NCBI GenBank assembly: GCA_002928875.1
Contig: PERO01000017.1
Span: 1 to 64,000, forward strand
Length of the DNA stretch: 64,000 nt
Direction: 5' to 3'
Origin: Methylobacterium sp.
Lineage (GTDB): Bacteria > Pseudomonadota > Alphaproteobacteria > Rhizobiales > Beijerinckiaceae
A model generated the notes under the pieces. That model saw nothing but the letters and a program-made list of their open reading frames with translations. It was not told the DNA's origin and searched no databases. Below are positions 53,374 to 61,283 of this stretch, one piece after another. The translations under genes and the position numbers were made by a program. Positions within the stretch are counted from its first letter, which is position 1. Every line of letters starts with the position of its first letter.

Positions 53374-54162
53374 TCAGGGGCGCACGCCGGGCGCGTCGCT
53401 CGCCATGCCGGCGGCGCGTTCGCGCAGGAAGAGTTCGAGGTCCAGCCATTCCGAAGCGCCTGACGGAAAGGGCTCGGCGCGCACGCCGGTGAGGCAATTG
53501 CGCAGGCGGCGCTGCAGCGAGCCGATGCTCTGCCATTCGAGCCGGAACAGCGGGTAGCCCGTGGGGTGCCCTTGCGGAATCCGCGTGCCGCCGAGCGCGC
53601 GACCCCAATTCGCGTCGTGGCATTGCGCGCAGGCGAGATTGAGCTGCCCGAAGCGCTGGCGATAGAGCGCCTCCCCGCGCTGCACGCCGTCCGAGAGGCC
53701 GCGCGCGGAGGGCGGCTCGATCGGCATCCCGCGCGAGCGCAAGGCGATGGCGGCCTGCAGCGCCAGCAGGCCATCGCTCTCGCGCGGTTGGGGCGAAAGG
53801 CCCTGATTGACGCTCTGGCAGGTCTGGATGCGACCGGGCAGATCGAGGACCGCGCCGGATTTCGCGTCGCGGGCGGGATAGCGCGCATCCACCCCGCGCA
53901 TCGCGGCATCGATATCGCCGTGGCAGCCGGAACAGGCCGGCTTGCCGTTCTCCGGCGCGCGGCTCCACGCCGCTTCGCCCGCCGCGACGCCAAGCATCGC
54001 GGGGTTCGAAAAATCGTCGCGCTGCATCGCCTGCACATCCGGCCCCATCGTCTCGAAGCCGGAGCGGCGATCCGCCGGTGCGATGCCCGGCACCTGCACG
54101 CCCTCGGCGCGGACGGACGCGGCGGCCAGCACCGCGATCAGCAGGGCGACGATCCGTCCCAA
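53374..54162 (-). CDS. soxA: Sulfur oxidation c-type cytochrome SoxA
   Basis: 262 residues with a signal peptide (cleavage near VRA-EG). SoxA with SoxX attaches thiosulfate or sulfide sulfur to the Cys arm of SoxY in the periplasm. Two CxxCH heme motifs are present (CSGCH near residue 80; CAQCH near 183), as in diheme SoxA, and the active-site Cys is in LRNCLTGVRAEPFP. The start is TTG at 54162, with no in-frame ATG near the signal, 4 bp after soxZ. No soxB or soxCD is present nearby. Confidence 0.92.
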   Translation of the reverse strand: MGRIVALLIAVLAAASVRAEGVQVPGIAPADRRSGFETMGPDVQAMQRDDFSNPAMLGVAAGEAAWSRAPENGKPACSGCHGDIDAAMRGVDARYPARDAKSGAVLDLPGRIQTCQSVNQGLSPQPRESDGLLALQAAIALRSRGMPIEPPSARGLSDGVQRGEALYRQRFGQLNLACAQCHDANWGRALGGTRIPQGHPTGYPLFRLEWQSIGSLQRRLRNCLTGVRAEPFPSGASEWLDLELFLRERAAGMASDAPGVRP

Positions 54163-54166
54163 AGGC

Positions 54167-54493
54167 CTAGCCCGTGACGGTGATCTGCGCCGACTGGCGA
54201 TGGCTGAAGCCGTGATCGCCCACCCATTCGATCTCCACCGGCCCGCTCTTCGTGGCGACGAGCGAGAAGGCCATGAACGGGTTCGCCGCTATGGCCTGAT
54301 GCATCTCGACCGAGAACACCTCCTGCCCGTCATAGCGGCAGATCATCCGGCGGATGATATTGCGCGGAATTTCCCCGCCCGTCTCGTTGCGGCGATAGCC
54401 GGTTTCCATGGGGTGGCTGATGATGGTCTTCAGCAGGATGACGTCGCCGGCGCGGATGGCGTTGCGGGGCACGAGGATGTTGGCGGTGGCCAT
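54167..54493 (-). CDS. soxZ: Thiosulfate oxidation carrier complex protein SoxZ
   Basis: 108 residues, the normal SoxZ length. It forms the SoxYZ heterodimer that carries sulfur intermediates. Typical blocks: ILVPRNAIRAGDVILLKTII near the N-terminus, HPMETGYRR, and WVGDHGFSHRQSAQITVTG at the end. No signal peptide; it is exported together with the Tat-dependent SoxY. GAGGGG before the ATG. Nine bp follow soxY and 4 bp precede soxA. Confidence 0.95.
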   Translation of the reverse strand: MATANILVPRNAIRAGDVILLKTIISHPMETGYRRNETGGEIPRNIIRRMICRYDGQEVFSVEMHQAIAANPFMAFSLVATKSGPVEIEWVGDHGFSHRQSAQITVTG

Positions 54494-54502
54494 AGTTTCC
54501 CC

Positions 54503-54991
54503 TCACTCTTCGGTGCAGGCGGCGATGGTGACGATCACCTCGCGGATATCCTGCCAGGTGCTGCCATCGGAGAGCCGCGCCACGGCGGCGACGTTCTGGG
54601 TGGTGGCGAGCCGCATCCGCGTCACCACATGCGCGCGGCCCATCTTGGGCGAGAGGTGGAACACCGCCACATCCGGCGAGGGGTTCTTCTCGGTGAAGAT
54701 CGCGATGTCGCGCACGAAGTTATCCGGCGTCATGGGGTGGTCGACCTTCACCTCCACGCCCACCGCATTGCCGTTCTCGACGAGCGGGGCGATGTCGAGC
54801 GTCACCTTGCCGGTTTTCGGTTCGGCCCCGCCGGTGAAGCCCCGGATCGCGGCCGCGAGTTCGCTGCTCGCCCGCGCAGGCGCGATCGCGAGCGTGGTGA
54901 CGAGGCCCACGCCGGCACCGAGAACGGCGCGGCGGTCCAGGGCGGCGGGCTGCTGCTCAATCCCGGAGCGTGGCAAGAAAGGCCGTGACAT
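54503..54991 (-). CDS. soxY: Thiosulfate oxidation carrier protein SoxY, unusual C-terminus
   Basis: 162 residues. A Tat signal (DRRAVLGAGVGLVTTLA) precedes a SoxY beta-sandwich: FTGGAEPKTGKVTLDIAPLV, VKVDHPMTPDNFV and VFHLSPKMGRAHVVTRMRLA. SoxY normally ends in GGCGG, whose Cys carries the sulfur chain; here the end is VTIAACTEE, so the Cys is kept (C159) but the glycine swing arm is replaced. GGAGG 9 nt before the chosen ATG; 35 bp overlap soxX. The altered arm may change substrate handling or partner fit. Confidence 0.9.
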   Translation of the reverse strand: MSRPFLPRSGIEQQPAALDRRAVLGAGVGLVTTLAIAPARASSELAAAIRGFTGGAEPKTGKVTLDIAPLVENGNAVGVEVKVDHPMTPDNFVRDIAIFTEKNPSPDVAVFHLSPKMGRAHVVTRMRLATTQNVAAVARLSDGSTWQDIREVIVTIAACTEE

Positions 54992-55409
54992 CCTCGATTT
55001 CCTCCGCATTCAGGATCGGCTTGCCGGCAAAGGCCCTGCCGAGACGGTAGCCACCCTCGCTTTTGAAATAGGGCGGCATGATGGTGTCCGGGTTGATCGC
55101 CGTGCTGTCGATCAGCCGCGCGCGGATCTGCCCTTCGCTCCAGCGCAATCCCGCACCGGCGAGCGAGGGCGCGAGATCGCCATGGAACCTTTCCTCCGGG
55201 AACGGCCCGGAATGGCAGAGCAGGCAGAAGCCGCGTCGCCGGTCGACCACGATCCGCCTGCCATTCGCCGGATCGGGCGGGCGGGACGTGGCGAGCGGCG
55301 CCGCTTCCGGTACCGCCCCCTTCTCCATCGGCGCACCGACCGCGACCCGCCCCGCGATCGGCCCGGCGAGCCAAGCCGCAAGGCCGATCACCAGCGCCAC
55401 ACGCCTCAT
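54957..55409 (-). CDS. soxX: Sulfur oxidation c-type cytochrome SoxX
   Basis: 150 residues with a signal peptide (MRRVALVIGLAAWLAGPIAG). The single heme motif is FCLLCHSGPFPEERF, and the distal Met is in NPDTIMPPYFKSEG, both typical of SoxX. It pairs with SoxA as the electron-accepting subunit. Its start overlaps the stop of the molybdoenzyme gene iorB-like by 4 bp (ATGA), which ties the sox genes to that enzyme at the level of translation. Confidence 0.93.
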   Translation of the reverse strand: MRRVALVIGLAAWLAGPIAGRVAVGAPMEKGAVPEAAPLATSRPPDPANGRRIVVDRRRGFCLLCHSGPFPEERFHGDLAPSLAGAGLRWSEGQIRARLIDSTAINPDTIMPPYFKSEGGYRLGRAFAGKPILNAEEIEDVTAFLATLRD

Positions 55410-57592
55410 GCGCGGCGCAGATCCGCGTTCTTCAGCGGCAGCGAGCGCACGCGCTTGCCCGTGGCGGCGAAGATCGCGTTCATCACGGCCGGCGCCGCGA
55501 CCGCGATGGTGGGTTCGCCGACCCCGCCCCAGAAATCGCCGGAGGGCAGCAGGATGCTCTCGACCTTCGGCATCTCGGCCATGCGCAAAGCCGGATAGGT
55601 GTCGAAATTCTCCTCGACGATCCGCCCGCCCTTCACCGTGCATTCCTGATGGAACGCCGCCGAGAGGCCATAGACGAACGAGCCCTCGACCTGGGCCGCT
55701 ACCTGATCCGGGTTCACCACATGGCCGGGATTGGTGGCGGCCACGATGCGATGCACCTTGATCTCGCCGGCATTCGACACCGAGACCTCGGCCGCCGCCG
55801 CGACATAGGAACCAAATCCCATGATCTGCGCGAGACCCTTCGCCGTGCCGGGCTGCGCGGGCGCGCCCCAGCCGATGCCCTTCGCCACCGCTTCCAGCAC
55901 CGCGAGATGCTTCGGCGCATTCTTCATCAGCTTGCGGCGGAACTCGAGCGGATCGATGCCCGCGGCATGGGCCAGCTCATCCATGAAGCATTCGACATAG
56001 ATCGCGTTCTGGTTGAGGTTCACGCCGCGCCAGAAGCCCGGCGGCACATGCGGATTGCGCATGGCGTGGTCGATCAGCAGGTTCGGGATGCCATAGCCGA
56101 ACGGCCCTTCCTGCCCGCCCGGATTGAGGCCCTGGAACACCACCGGATCGCGCCCGTTCTGCAAGGCCTGCGGGTTGACGCCCGCGAGGATCGACTGGCC
56201 GGAAATGCGCATGTGCAGGCCGACGAGATTGCCATCCTTGTCGAGGCCACCCACCATCCGCGCCGTGGTGATCGGGTGATAGGTGCCCTGCAGCATGTCC
56301 TCCTCGCGGCTCCAGAGGAGCTTCACGGGGATGCCGGGCATTTCCTTGGCGATCAGCACCGCCTGCGTCACGTAATCCGAGCGGCCGCGCCGGCCGAAGC
56401 CGCCGCCGAGATGTACCTTGTGGACATCGCATTGCGCCGCCGGCAAACCGGAGGCCTCGATGGCGGCGGCAAGCGCCGATTCGCCGTTCTGCGTGGGGCA
56501 CCAGACCTCGCATTTCTGCGGCGTCCAGAGCGCGGTGGCGTTCATCGGCTCCATGCAGGCATGGTTCTGGAACGGGTAGGAATAGGTGGCTTCCACCTTC
56601 TTCGCCGCGCCCGCGATGGCGGCCCTGGCATCGCCTGCCTTGTTGCCCTCGAAGGCCTGCTCGGCCTCGAGGCCCGAATGCAGCATCGCCGCGATGGTCT
56701 CGGAGGAGGCGTTGACGTTCGGGCCATTGTCCCAGGTGATGGGCAGGGCGTCGAGCGCGGTCTTCGCCTGCCACCAGGTCTCGGCGATCACCGCGACGGC
56801 GTTCGGCCCGATCTGCACGACCTTCTTCACGCCGCGCATGCCGGTGACCTTCGCGGCATCGAAGCTCGCGACCTTGCCGCCGAAGACCGGGCAGGCCTTG
56901 ATCGCGGCGTTCAACATGCCCGGCAGCCGGATATCCGCGCCATAGACCTGCTTGCCGTTGAGCTTGTCGGCCGTGTCGAGCCGCTTCACGGACTGGCCGA
57001 CGATGGTCCAGTCCTTTGCTGGCTTCAGCACCACCTCCTTCGGCGGTTCGAGCTTCGCGGCGGCCGAGGCCACCTGGCCATAGGTCACGCTGCGGCCGGT
57101 GGGCGTGTGCGTGATGACGCTCTTCGCGGCGCGGCATTCGGAAGCCGGCACGTTCCAGGCATTCGCCGCCGCCTGCACCAGCATGATGCGCGCGGCCGCC
57201 CCGCCCTCGCGGACATATTGATGGCTCTCGCGGATGCCGCGCGAGCCGCCGGTGGAGAAATTCCGCCAGACGCGGTTGCGCTTCAGGTTCTCGCCGGGTG
57301 TGGGATATTCCCAGCCGACCTTCGACCAATCGGCCTCCAGCTCCTCCGCGACGAGCTGGGCGAGGCCGGTCAATGTCCCCTGCCCCATCTCGGAGCGGGC
57401 GATGCGGACGATGATGCGATCATCCGGGTGGATCACCACCCAGGCGTTGATCTCGGGCGTGCCGGCCTGCGCCTCGGCCTCCGAGAACGGCACGGCGAAA
57501 CCGAGCGTGAAGGCCCCGGCGGAAGCCGCAGCGCCCTTGAGGATGGAGCGGCGGGAGAGCGAGAAAGGTGCGTTCCTGACAATCGCGTTCAT
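55406..57592 (-). CDS. Molybdopterin-binding oxidoreductase, IorB-like (xanthine dehydrogenase family)
   Basis: 728 residues. A Tat signal (SLSRRSILKGAAASAGAF) shows periplasmic location. Molybdenum-cofactor signs of isoquinoline 1-oxidoreductase beta-type proteins: ARSEMGQGTLTGLAQLVAEE, HLGGGFGRRGRSDYV and the catalytic Glu in GVGEPTIAVAAPAVMNAIFA. Such enzymes hydroxylate aldehydes or N-heterocycles and pass electrons to a [2Fe-2S] subunit and cytochrome c. GAGGAG 7 nt before ATG at 57592 favours this start over 57598. It lies 11 bp after the [2Fe-2S] subunit gene. The usual cytochrome partner is replaced in position by sox genes. Confidence 0.9.
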   Translation of the reverse strand: MNAIVRNAPFSLSRRSILKGAAASAGAFTLGFAVPFSEAEAQAGTPEINAWVVIHPDDRIIVRIARSEMGQGTLTGLAQLVAEELEADWSKVGWEYPTPGENLKRNRVWRNFSTGGSRGIRESHQYVREGGAAARIMLVQAAANAWNVPASECRAAKSVITHTPTGRSVTYGQVASAAAKLEPPKEVVLKPAKDWTIVGQSVKRLDTADKLNGKQVYGADIRLPGMLNAAIKACPVFGGKVASFDAAKVTGMRGVKKVVQIGPNAVAVIAETWWQAKTALDALPITWDNGPNVNASSETIAAMLHSGLEAEQAFEGNKAGDARAAIAGAAKKVEATYSYPFQNHACMEPMNATALWTPQKCEVWCPTQNGESALAAAIEASGLPAAQCDVHKVHLGGGFGRRGRSDYVTQAVLIAKEMPGIPVKLLWSREEDMLQGTYHPITTARMVGGLDKDGNLVGLHMRISGQSILAGVNPQALQNGRDPVVFQGLNPGGQEGPFGYGIPNLLIDHAMRNPHVPPGFWRGVNLNQNAIYVECFMDELAHAAGIDPLEFRRKLMKNAPKHLAVLEAVAKGIGWGAPAQPGTAKGLAQIMGFGSYVAAAAEVSVSNAGEIKVHRIVAATNPGHVVNPDQVAAQVEGSFVYGLSAAFHQECTVKGGRIVEENFDTYPALRMAEMPKVESILLPSGDFWGGVGEPTIAVAAPAVMNAIFAATGKRVRSLPLKNADLRRA

Positions 57593-57603
57593 GGCCATTC
57601 TCC

Positions 57604-58053
57604 TCAAACGCCGGCCGCGAGCTTGATGCCCGCCCGGACGCGATTGTAGGTGCCGCAGCGGCAAATGTTGGTCATCGCCTCGTCGATCTGGGCGTCGGTG
57701 GGTTTCGGCGTCTTCGCGAGGAGCGCAGCCGCGGCCATGATCATGCCCGACTGGCAATAGCCGCATTGCGGCACCTCGAGCTGCAGCCACGCCTTCTGGA
57801 TGGGGTGGGAGCTATCCGGCGAGAGGCCCTCGATCGTCACGATCTTCTGGTTCTCGCTCACGCCCTCGAGTGTGATGGAGCAGGAGCGCACGGCCTCGCC
57901 GTCGATATGCACGGTGCAGGCCCCGCATTGGGCGATGCCGCAACCATATTTTGTGCCGGTGAGGCCGGCCTGCTCGCGCAGGGCCCAGAGCAGCGGCGTG
58001 TCGGCCGGCGCATCGATCTCGACCACGCGCCCGTTCACATTCAGTCTGGCCAT
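57604..58053 (-). CDS. [2Fe-2S] subunit of molybdenum oxidoreductase, IorA-like
   Basis: 149 residues with two [2Fe-2S] clusters. Plant-type cluster: [16 protein letters not shown] and SCS. Second, helical cluster: [12 protein letters not shown] and [12 protein letters not shown]. It is the electron-transfer subunit for the large molybdenum protein downstream and starts the six-gene iorA-iorB-soxXYZA operon. GGGGAGG 6 nt before the ATG. Lacks its own signal, so it probably rides with the Tat-exported large subunit. Confidence 0.92.
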   Translation of the reverse strand: MARLNVNGRVVEIDAPADTPLLWALREQAGLTGTKYGCGIAQCGACTVHIDGEAVRSCSITLEGVSENQKIVTIEGLSPDSSHPIQKAWLQLEVPQCGYCQSGMIMAAAALLAKTPKPTDAQIDEAMTNICRCGTYNRVRAGIKLAAGV

Positions 58054-58308
58054 TCGAAACCTCCCCGTTCCGGCGCATCCGCCGTGTTTTTTCCGGCTGC
58101 ATCCCGCGCATGGGTTAGCCCGCCCATGGCATGCATCGCGTCCAAGGAAGGTAAGGGAGGCCGACATCTTGTCACCCATGCGACGAAGGTCGGACTTCAC
58201 GATTTCGTGATAACCGATCGCGGCCCGGTCCATGTGGCGAAGTGCGTCTCACGAGACGCAGCGGTCGGGCGCCGGTGGAGCGCGGCCGGATGGTCCGGGA
58301 TGACGCGG

Positions 58309-58563
58309 CTATCGCCGTTCGTCGTCCGGTTTGCAGCGCTTGCACGGCCGATATCCGGCCTCGATCGCCTCCGCGCGGGTCGCGTGGAACGTCACGTTCT
58401 CGCGCCGCGCCGGGCGGGACGGGCAATGCGGCCGGCAGAAGACGCCGGTCGTCCGCACGCCGTACCAGAATTGCCCGTCGGCGGTCTTGTCGCGGGTCTG
58501 CACCGCCTGCCAGCAGGCGGCTTCATCGAGGGCGCGATGGAGGTTCGCTGGCGACTTGCTCAT
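58309..58563 (-). CDS. Stand-alone Ada-type zinc-binding domain protein
   Basis: 84 residues corresponding only to the N-terminal zinc domain of Ada (methyl-phosphotriester acceptor). Zinc/acceptor cysteines: C43 and C47 (FCRPHC), C74 and C77 (PCKRC), with the usual WYGVRTTGVFCRP surroundings. In full Ada, C38-type methylation turns on DNA binding; here there is no AraC or methyltransferase domain. MSKSPANLHRALDEAACWQAV gives the natural start; the frame is open further upstream to the parS site. Function alone is uncertain; repair of methylphosphotriesters is possible. Confidence 0.8.
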   Translation of the reverse strand: MSKSPANLHRALDEAACWQAVQTRDKTADGQFWYGVRTTGVFCRPHCPSRPARRENVTFHATRAEAIEAGYRPCKRCKPDDERR

Positions 58564-58722
58564 GCTCTTGCTCGTGGTTCGCAAAGCTGGGTGGCGGGAT
58601 GAGAATCCGCCGGTCCTTGCTTCCAGATCCTGAAGCCGGAAGCCACCCGATTCCGGTGCTGGCCTCGCGCGGCTGTTCCGGTCGCCTCGCCTCGCATGCG
58701 GGATGGCGCGAGGAGAGGCTTT

Positions 58723-58738
58723 GTTGTCCGCGGACAAC
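58723..58738. promoter_or_regulatory. parS: parS centromere site upstream of repA
   Basis: GTTGTCCGCGGACAAC, a perfect palindrome (18 bp with flanking T/A) that fits the repABC centromere consensus GTTNNCNGCNGNNAAC at every fixed position. RepB should bind here for partition. Confidence 0.92.
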
Positions 58739-58818
58739 ATGCGTAAGCTCCGAAAAACCGGTAAGGTTTCGTTAACCCTTATTTTCTTGCCAATCCGCAG
58801 GAATCAAGGCTTCCTCTA

Positions 58819-58855
58819 AAACGGTATTTCGCCGTTTGACGGCAATTAACCGTTT
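58819..58855. promoter_or_regulatory. Imperfect inverted repeat before repA
   Basis: 17-bp arms (AAACGGT...GCCGT and ACGGC...ACCGTTT; 13 of 17 positions pair) around TTG end just upstream of the repA Shine-Dalgarno. Likely an operator for RepA-RepB autorepression or a leader hairpin. Confidence 0.5.
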
Positions 58856-58868
58856 CGGGAGGACGTGA

Positions 58869-60080
58869 GTGGCCGCACAGGCTTCGGCGCAACAGAAAAC
58901 CGGCGAGACGCTGGCGCGGATTTCGCGGCAGGCGCAGGTGCTTTCCGCGCAATTGACGGTGCTCAACGAGCAGCTTTTTCCGCCCACCGCGAAGAAGCGC
59001 CTCCGTTCCTTTTCGTCCGGCGAGGTCGCGCGGATCGTCGGGGTGTCGGATGGCTACCTCCGCCAACTCTCGCTCGACGGCCTCGGGCCGATGCCCGCGA
59101 CCGGGCATGGCGGCCGACGCTCCTATTCCGCCGATCAGGTGATGGCGCTGCGGCATTATCTGGCGGAGGCGCGCCCGCGGGAGGCGCTGGATTTCCTGCC
59201 TTTCCGCCGGCCGGGCGACAAGCTTCAGGTCATCGCGGTCGCGAATTTCAAGGGCGGTTCGGCCAAGACGACGACCGCGCTCTATCTCGCGCAGTTTCTG
59301 GCGCTCAAGGGCCATCGCGTTCTCGCGATCGATCTCGACCCGCAAGCCTCGCTCTCGGCGATGTTCGGATATCAGCCCGAACTCGAGATCGGCGAAGGGG
59401 AAACGCTCTATGGCGCGCTGCGTTACGATCGCGAGCGGCGCCCGATGTCGGCGGTGATCCGCCCGACCTATTTCCACGGCATCTCGCTCGTTCCCGGCAA
59501 TCTCGAACTCATGGAGTTCGAGCACAATACCCCGCAGGCGATGATAGAGGGGAAGCTGCGCGGCGGCGACATCTTCTTCCGCCGCGTCGATGCCTGCATC
59601 CGGCAGGTCGAGGACGAGTTCGACGTGGTGGTGATCGATTGCCCGCCGCAGCTCGGCTACCTCACCATGGGTGCGCTCAATGCGGCGACATCGCTGCTCG
59701 TCACCATCCACCCGCAGATGGTGGATGTCGCCTCGATGTCGCAGTTCCTGCTCATGACCTCCGACCTGATGTCGGTGATCGAGGATGCCGGCGGCGCGCT
59801 GAATTACGATTTCATCCGCTATGTCGTAACCCGCCACGACCCCAACGACGTGCCGGAGACGCAGATCGTCGCGCTGCTTCGCAACCTGTTCGGCGAGGAT
59901 GTGCTGCGCGCGACGGCCTGGAAATCCACCGCGATCGCGAATGCCGGCCTCACCAAGCAATCGCTTTATGAGCTCGAAAAAGGGCTTGTCGGTCGTGGAG
60001 CTTATGACCGCGCATTGGAATCGGTGGATGCTGTGAACAGCGAAATCCTGCAGCTCATCCGAAAGGTCTGGGGACGATGA
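58869..60080 (+). CDS. repA: Plasmid partition ATPase RepA (ParA family)
   Basis: 403 residues starting at GTG with GGGAGG 6 nt upstream. N-terminal helix-turn-helix region (GEVARIVGVSDGYLRQLSLDG, about 51-71) for operator binding and autorepression. The ParA ATPase domain begins IAVANFKGGSAKTTTALYLA (deviant Walker A, about 127-136), with VLAIDLDPQASLSAM and DVVVIDCPPQLGYLT following. RepA drives segregation of the replicon and represses the operon. Its stop overlaps repB by 4 bp. Confidence 0.96.
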   Translation: MAAQASAQQKTGETLARISRQAQVLSAQLTVLNEQLFPPTAKKRLRSFSSGEVARIVGVSDGYLRQLSLDGLGPMPATGHGGRRSYSADQVMALRHYLAEARPREALDFLPFRRPGDKLQVIAVANFKGGSAKTTTALYLAQFLALKGHRVLAIDLDPQASLSAMFGYQPELEIGEGETLYGALRYDRERRPMSAVIRPTYFHGISLVPGNLELMEFEHNTPQAMIEGKLRGGDIFFRRVDACIRQVEDEFDVVVIDCPPQLGYLTMGALNAATSLLVTIHPQMVDVASMSQFLLMTSDLMSVIEDAGGALNYDFIRYVVTRHDPNDVPETQIVALLRNLFGEDVLRATAWKSTAIANAGLTKQSLYELEKGLVGRGAYDRALESVDAVNSEILQLIRKVWGR

Positions 60081-61069
60081 ACAAGCGCACCGACCAGATC
60101 CGCAATCTTTTCGCGCGGCCGGCCTCGGCGATGTTGTCTGCGGACAACATGGCGCCGGAGGGGCCGCGCATGGCCTCGGGCTCCGTGAAGGCCGTGAAGG
60201 ACGCGCTGTCGGGAATCGAGCGCGAGAACGAGGAGCTGCGGCGGCAACTGGTCGGGCAGGGGGCGATCGTCGAACTCGATACCGCGCTGATCGATCCCTC
60301 GCCCGTCGTCGATCGCTTCATTGCCGACAACGATGCCGCTTACGAGGCGCTGCGACAGTCGATCCAGGTGCAGGGTCAGGAAGTGCCGGTTCTGCTCCGC
60401 CCTCACCCGGATCGGGCCGGGCGCTATCAGGTGGCCTATGGGCATCGGCGCGTCCGGGCGGCGCGGGATCTCGGCCTCCCCGTCAAGGCGACCATCCGGC
60501 CGCTCACGGATGAACAGCTGGTCGTGGCGCAAGGGCTCGAGAATTCCGCGCGGGAGGATCTGAGCTTCATCGAGCGCGCGCTGTTCGCGGCGCGGCTCGA
60601 AGCGGGCGGATATGGCCGCGCCGTGATCCAGCAGGCGCTGACCATCGACCGGGCCGAGGCGTCCAAGCTGATCGCGGTGGCTTCCGCCATTCCCGAATCG
60701 GTCGTCGAGGCGATCGGCAAGGCACCCCGGATCGGGCGCGGCCGATGGCTGCAATTCGCGGAAGCCCTGCGCGGCAAGGGCGCCGCGCAACGCGTCACCG
60801 CCGAAATCGCGCGGGCCGGGTTTCGGCAATTGGCATCGGATGAGCGTTTCTCCGCCCTGCTCGCAGCCGCGCTGCCCAAGACGGCCACGGAGGAGACATC
60901 CGTCGTCAGGACCCGCGAGGGGCAGGTGGTCGCCGCCGTGAAGGAGACGCGGCGAGGCCTCTCGCTGACCATCGAGACCAGTCAAACCGGAGGTTTCGGG
61001 GCGTTCCTGACGGCGCGCCTGCCCGAACTTTTCGAAGCCTACAAGGCGCAGGGAGAACAGGGCGGCTGA
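60077..61069 (+). CDS. repB: Centromere-binding partition protein RepB (ParB family)
   Basis: 330 residues. ParB-type nucleotide-binding domain: QEVPVLLRPHPDRAGRYQVA followed by GHRRVRAARDLGLPVKA and GLENSAREDLSFIERALFA. A helix-turn-helix follows (GYGRAVIQQALTIDRAEASK). RepB binds parS and works with RepA. Its own 5' end contains a parS site, which encodes LSADN at residues about 20-24. Coupled to repA by ATGA. Confidence 0.96.
   Translation: MNKRTDQIRNLFARPASAMLSADNMAPEGPRMASGSVKAVKDALSGIERENEELRRQLVGQGAIVELDTALIDPSPVVDRFIADNDAAYEALRQSIQVQGQEVPVLLRPHPDRAGRYQVAYGHRRVRAARDLGLPVKATIRPLTDEQLVVAQGLENSAREDLSFIERALFAARLEAGGYGRAVIQQALTIDRAEASKLIAVASAIPESVVEAIGKAPRIGRGRWLQFAEALRGKGAAQRVTAEIARAGFRQLASDERFSALLAAALPKTATEETSVVRTREGQVVAAVKETRRGLSLTIETSQTGGFGAFLTARLPELFEAYKAQGEQGG
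60133..60148. promoter_or_regulatory. parS: parS site inside the repB coding sequence
   Basis: GTTGTCTGCGGACAAC matches the repABC consensus GTTNNCNGCNGNNAAC completely and differs from the upstream copy at one variable base. It lies within codons about 19-24 of repB. Confidence 0.9.
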
Positions 61070-61130
61070 GGCCCGATGATCCTCCGGGGCGCCTCCGTCC
61101 CGCCACTCGAACAGGAAAGGACAATTCGAC

Positions 61131-61183
61131 AAAAGAAAAAGGCCCCCGACGTTTCCACCGGAAGCCTCTCTCGTAGTCTGGAC
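61131..61183 (-). ncRNA. Antisense counter-transcribed RNA (inc-alpha type) between repB and repC
   Basis: On the minus strand a TTGACA -35 (61213-61218) is followed after 17 bp by GATTCT (61190-61195), then a roughly 53-nt transcript that ends in a GC-rich stem-loop (61141-61166) and TTTTTCTTTT (61131-61140). Position, length and structure match the ctRNA of repABC replicons, which pairs with the repB-repC leader and lowers RepC synthesis, setting copy number and incompatibility. Ends are estimated from the motifs. Confidence 0.85.
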
Positions 61184-61189
61184 AACTCG

Positions 61190-61218
61190 AGAATCCCACT
61201 TCCACGAATCGCTGTCAA
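61190..61218 (-). promoter_or_regulatory. Promoter of the antisense RNA
   Basis: TTGACA (complement of 61213-61218), 17-bp spacer, GATTCT (complement of 61190-61195). Perfect -35, moderate -10. Confidence 0.75.
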
Positions 61219-61259
61219 GAGTCCCGAGCGGACAACTGCCATCGCGGCGGCCGGATTTC

Positions 61260-61280
61260 TTTTGCCTGATTGAGGCAAAA
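61260..61280 (+). promoter_or_regulatory. Hairpin that hides the repC ribosome-binding site
   Basis: Perfect 8-bp stem TTTTGCCT/AGGCAAAA with a 5-nt loop ends 3 nt before the repC ATG. The only Shine-Dalgarno-like sequence (GAGG, 61272-61275) lies mostly in its 3' arm, so the fold should block repC translation. This is how antisense RNA binding could control RepC. Confidence 0.7.
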
Positions 61281-61283
61281 CCC

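Larger units (their letters stand above)
58564..58868. promoter_or_regulatory. repA upstream control region
   Basis: 305 bp without a gene, between the Ada-domain gene and repA. It contains a parS site (58723-58738), an AT-rich stretch (about 58740-58800) suited to a promoter, and an imperfect inverted repeat directly before the repA ribosome site (58819-58855). By analogy with other repABC replicons, RepA/RepB autorepression would act here. No convincing -35/-10 pair could be fixed. Confidence 0.6.

Noticed and set aside
58054..58308. A gene in the space between the iorA-like gene and the Ada-domain gene
   Set aside because: No frame in this 255-bp stretch has a ribosome site and a recognisable protein; open frames are extensions of antisense frames.
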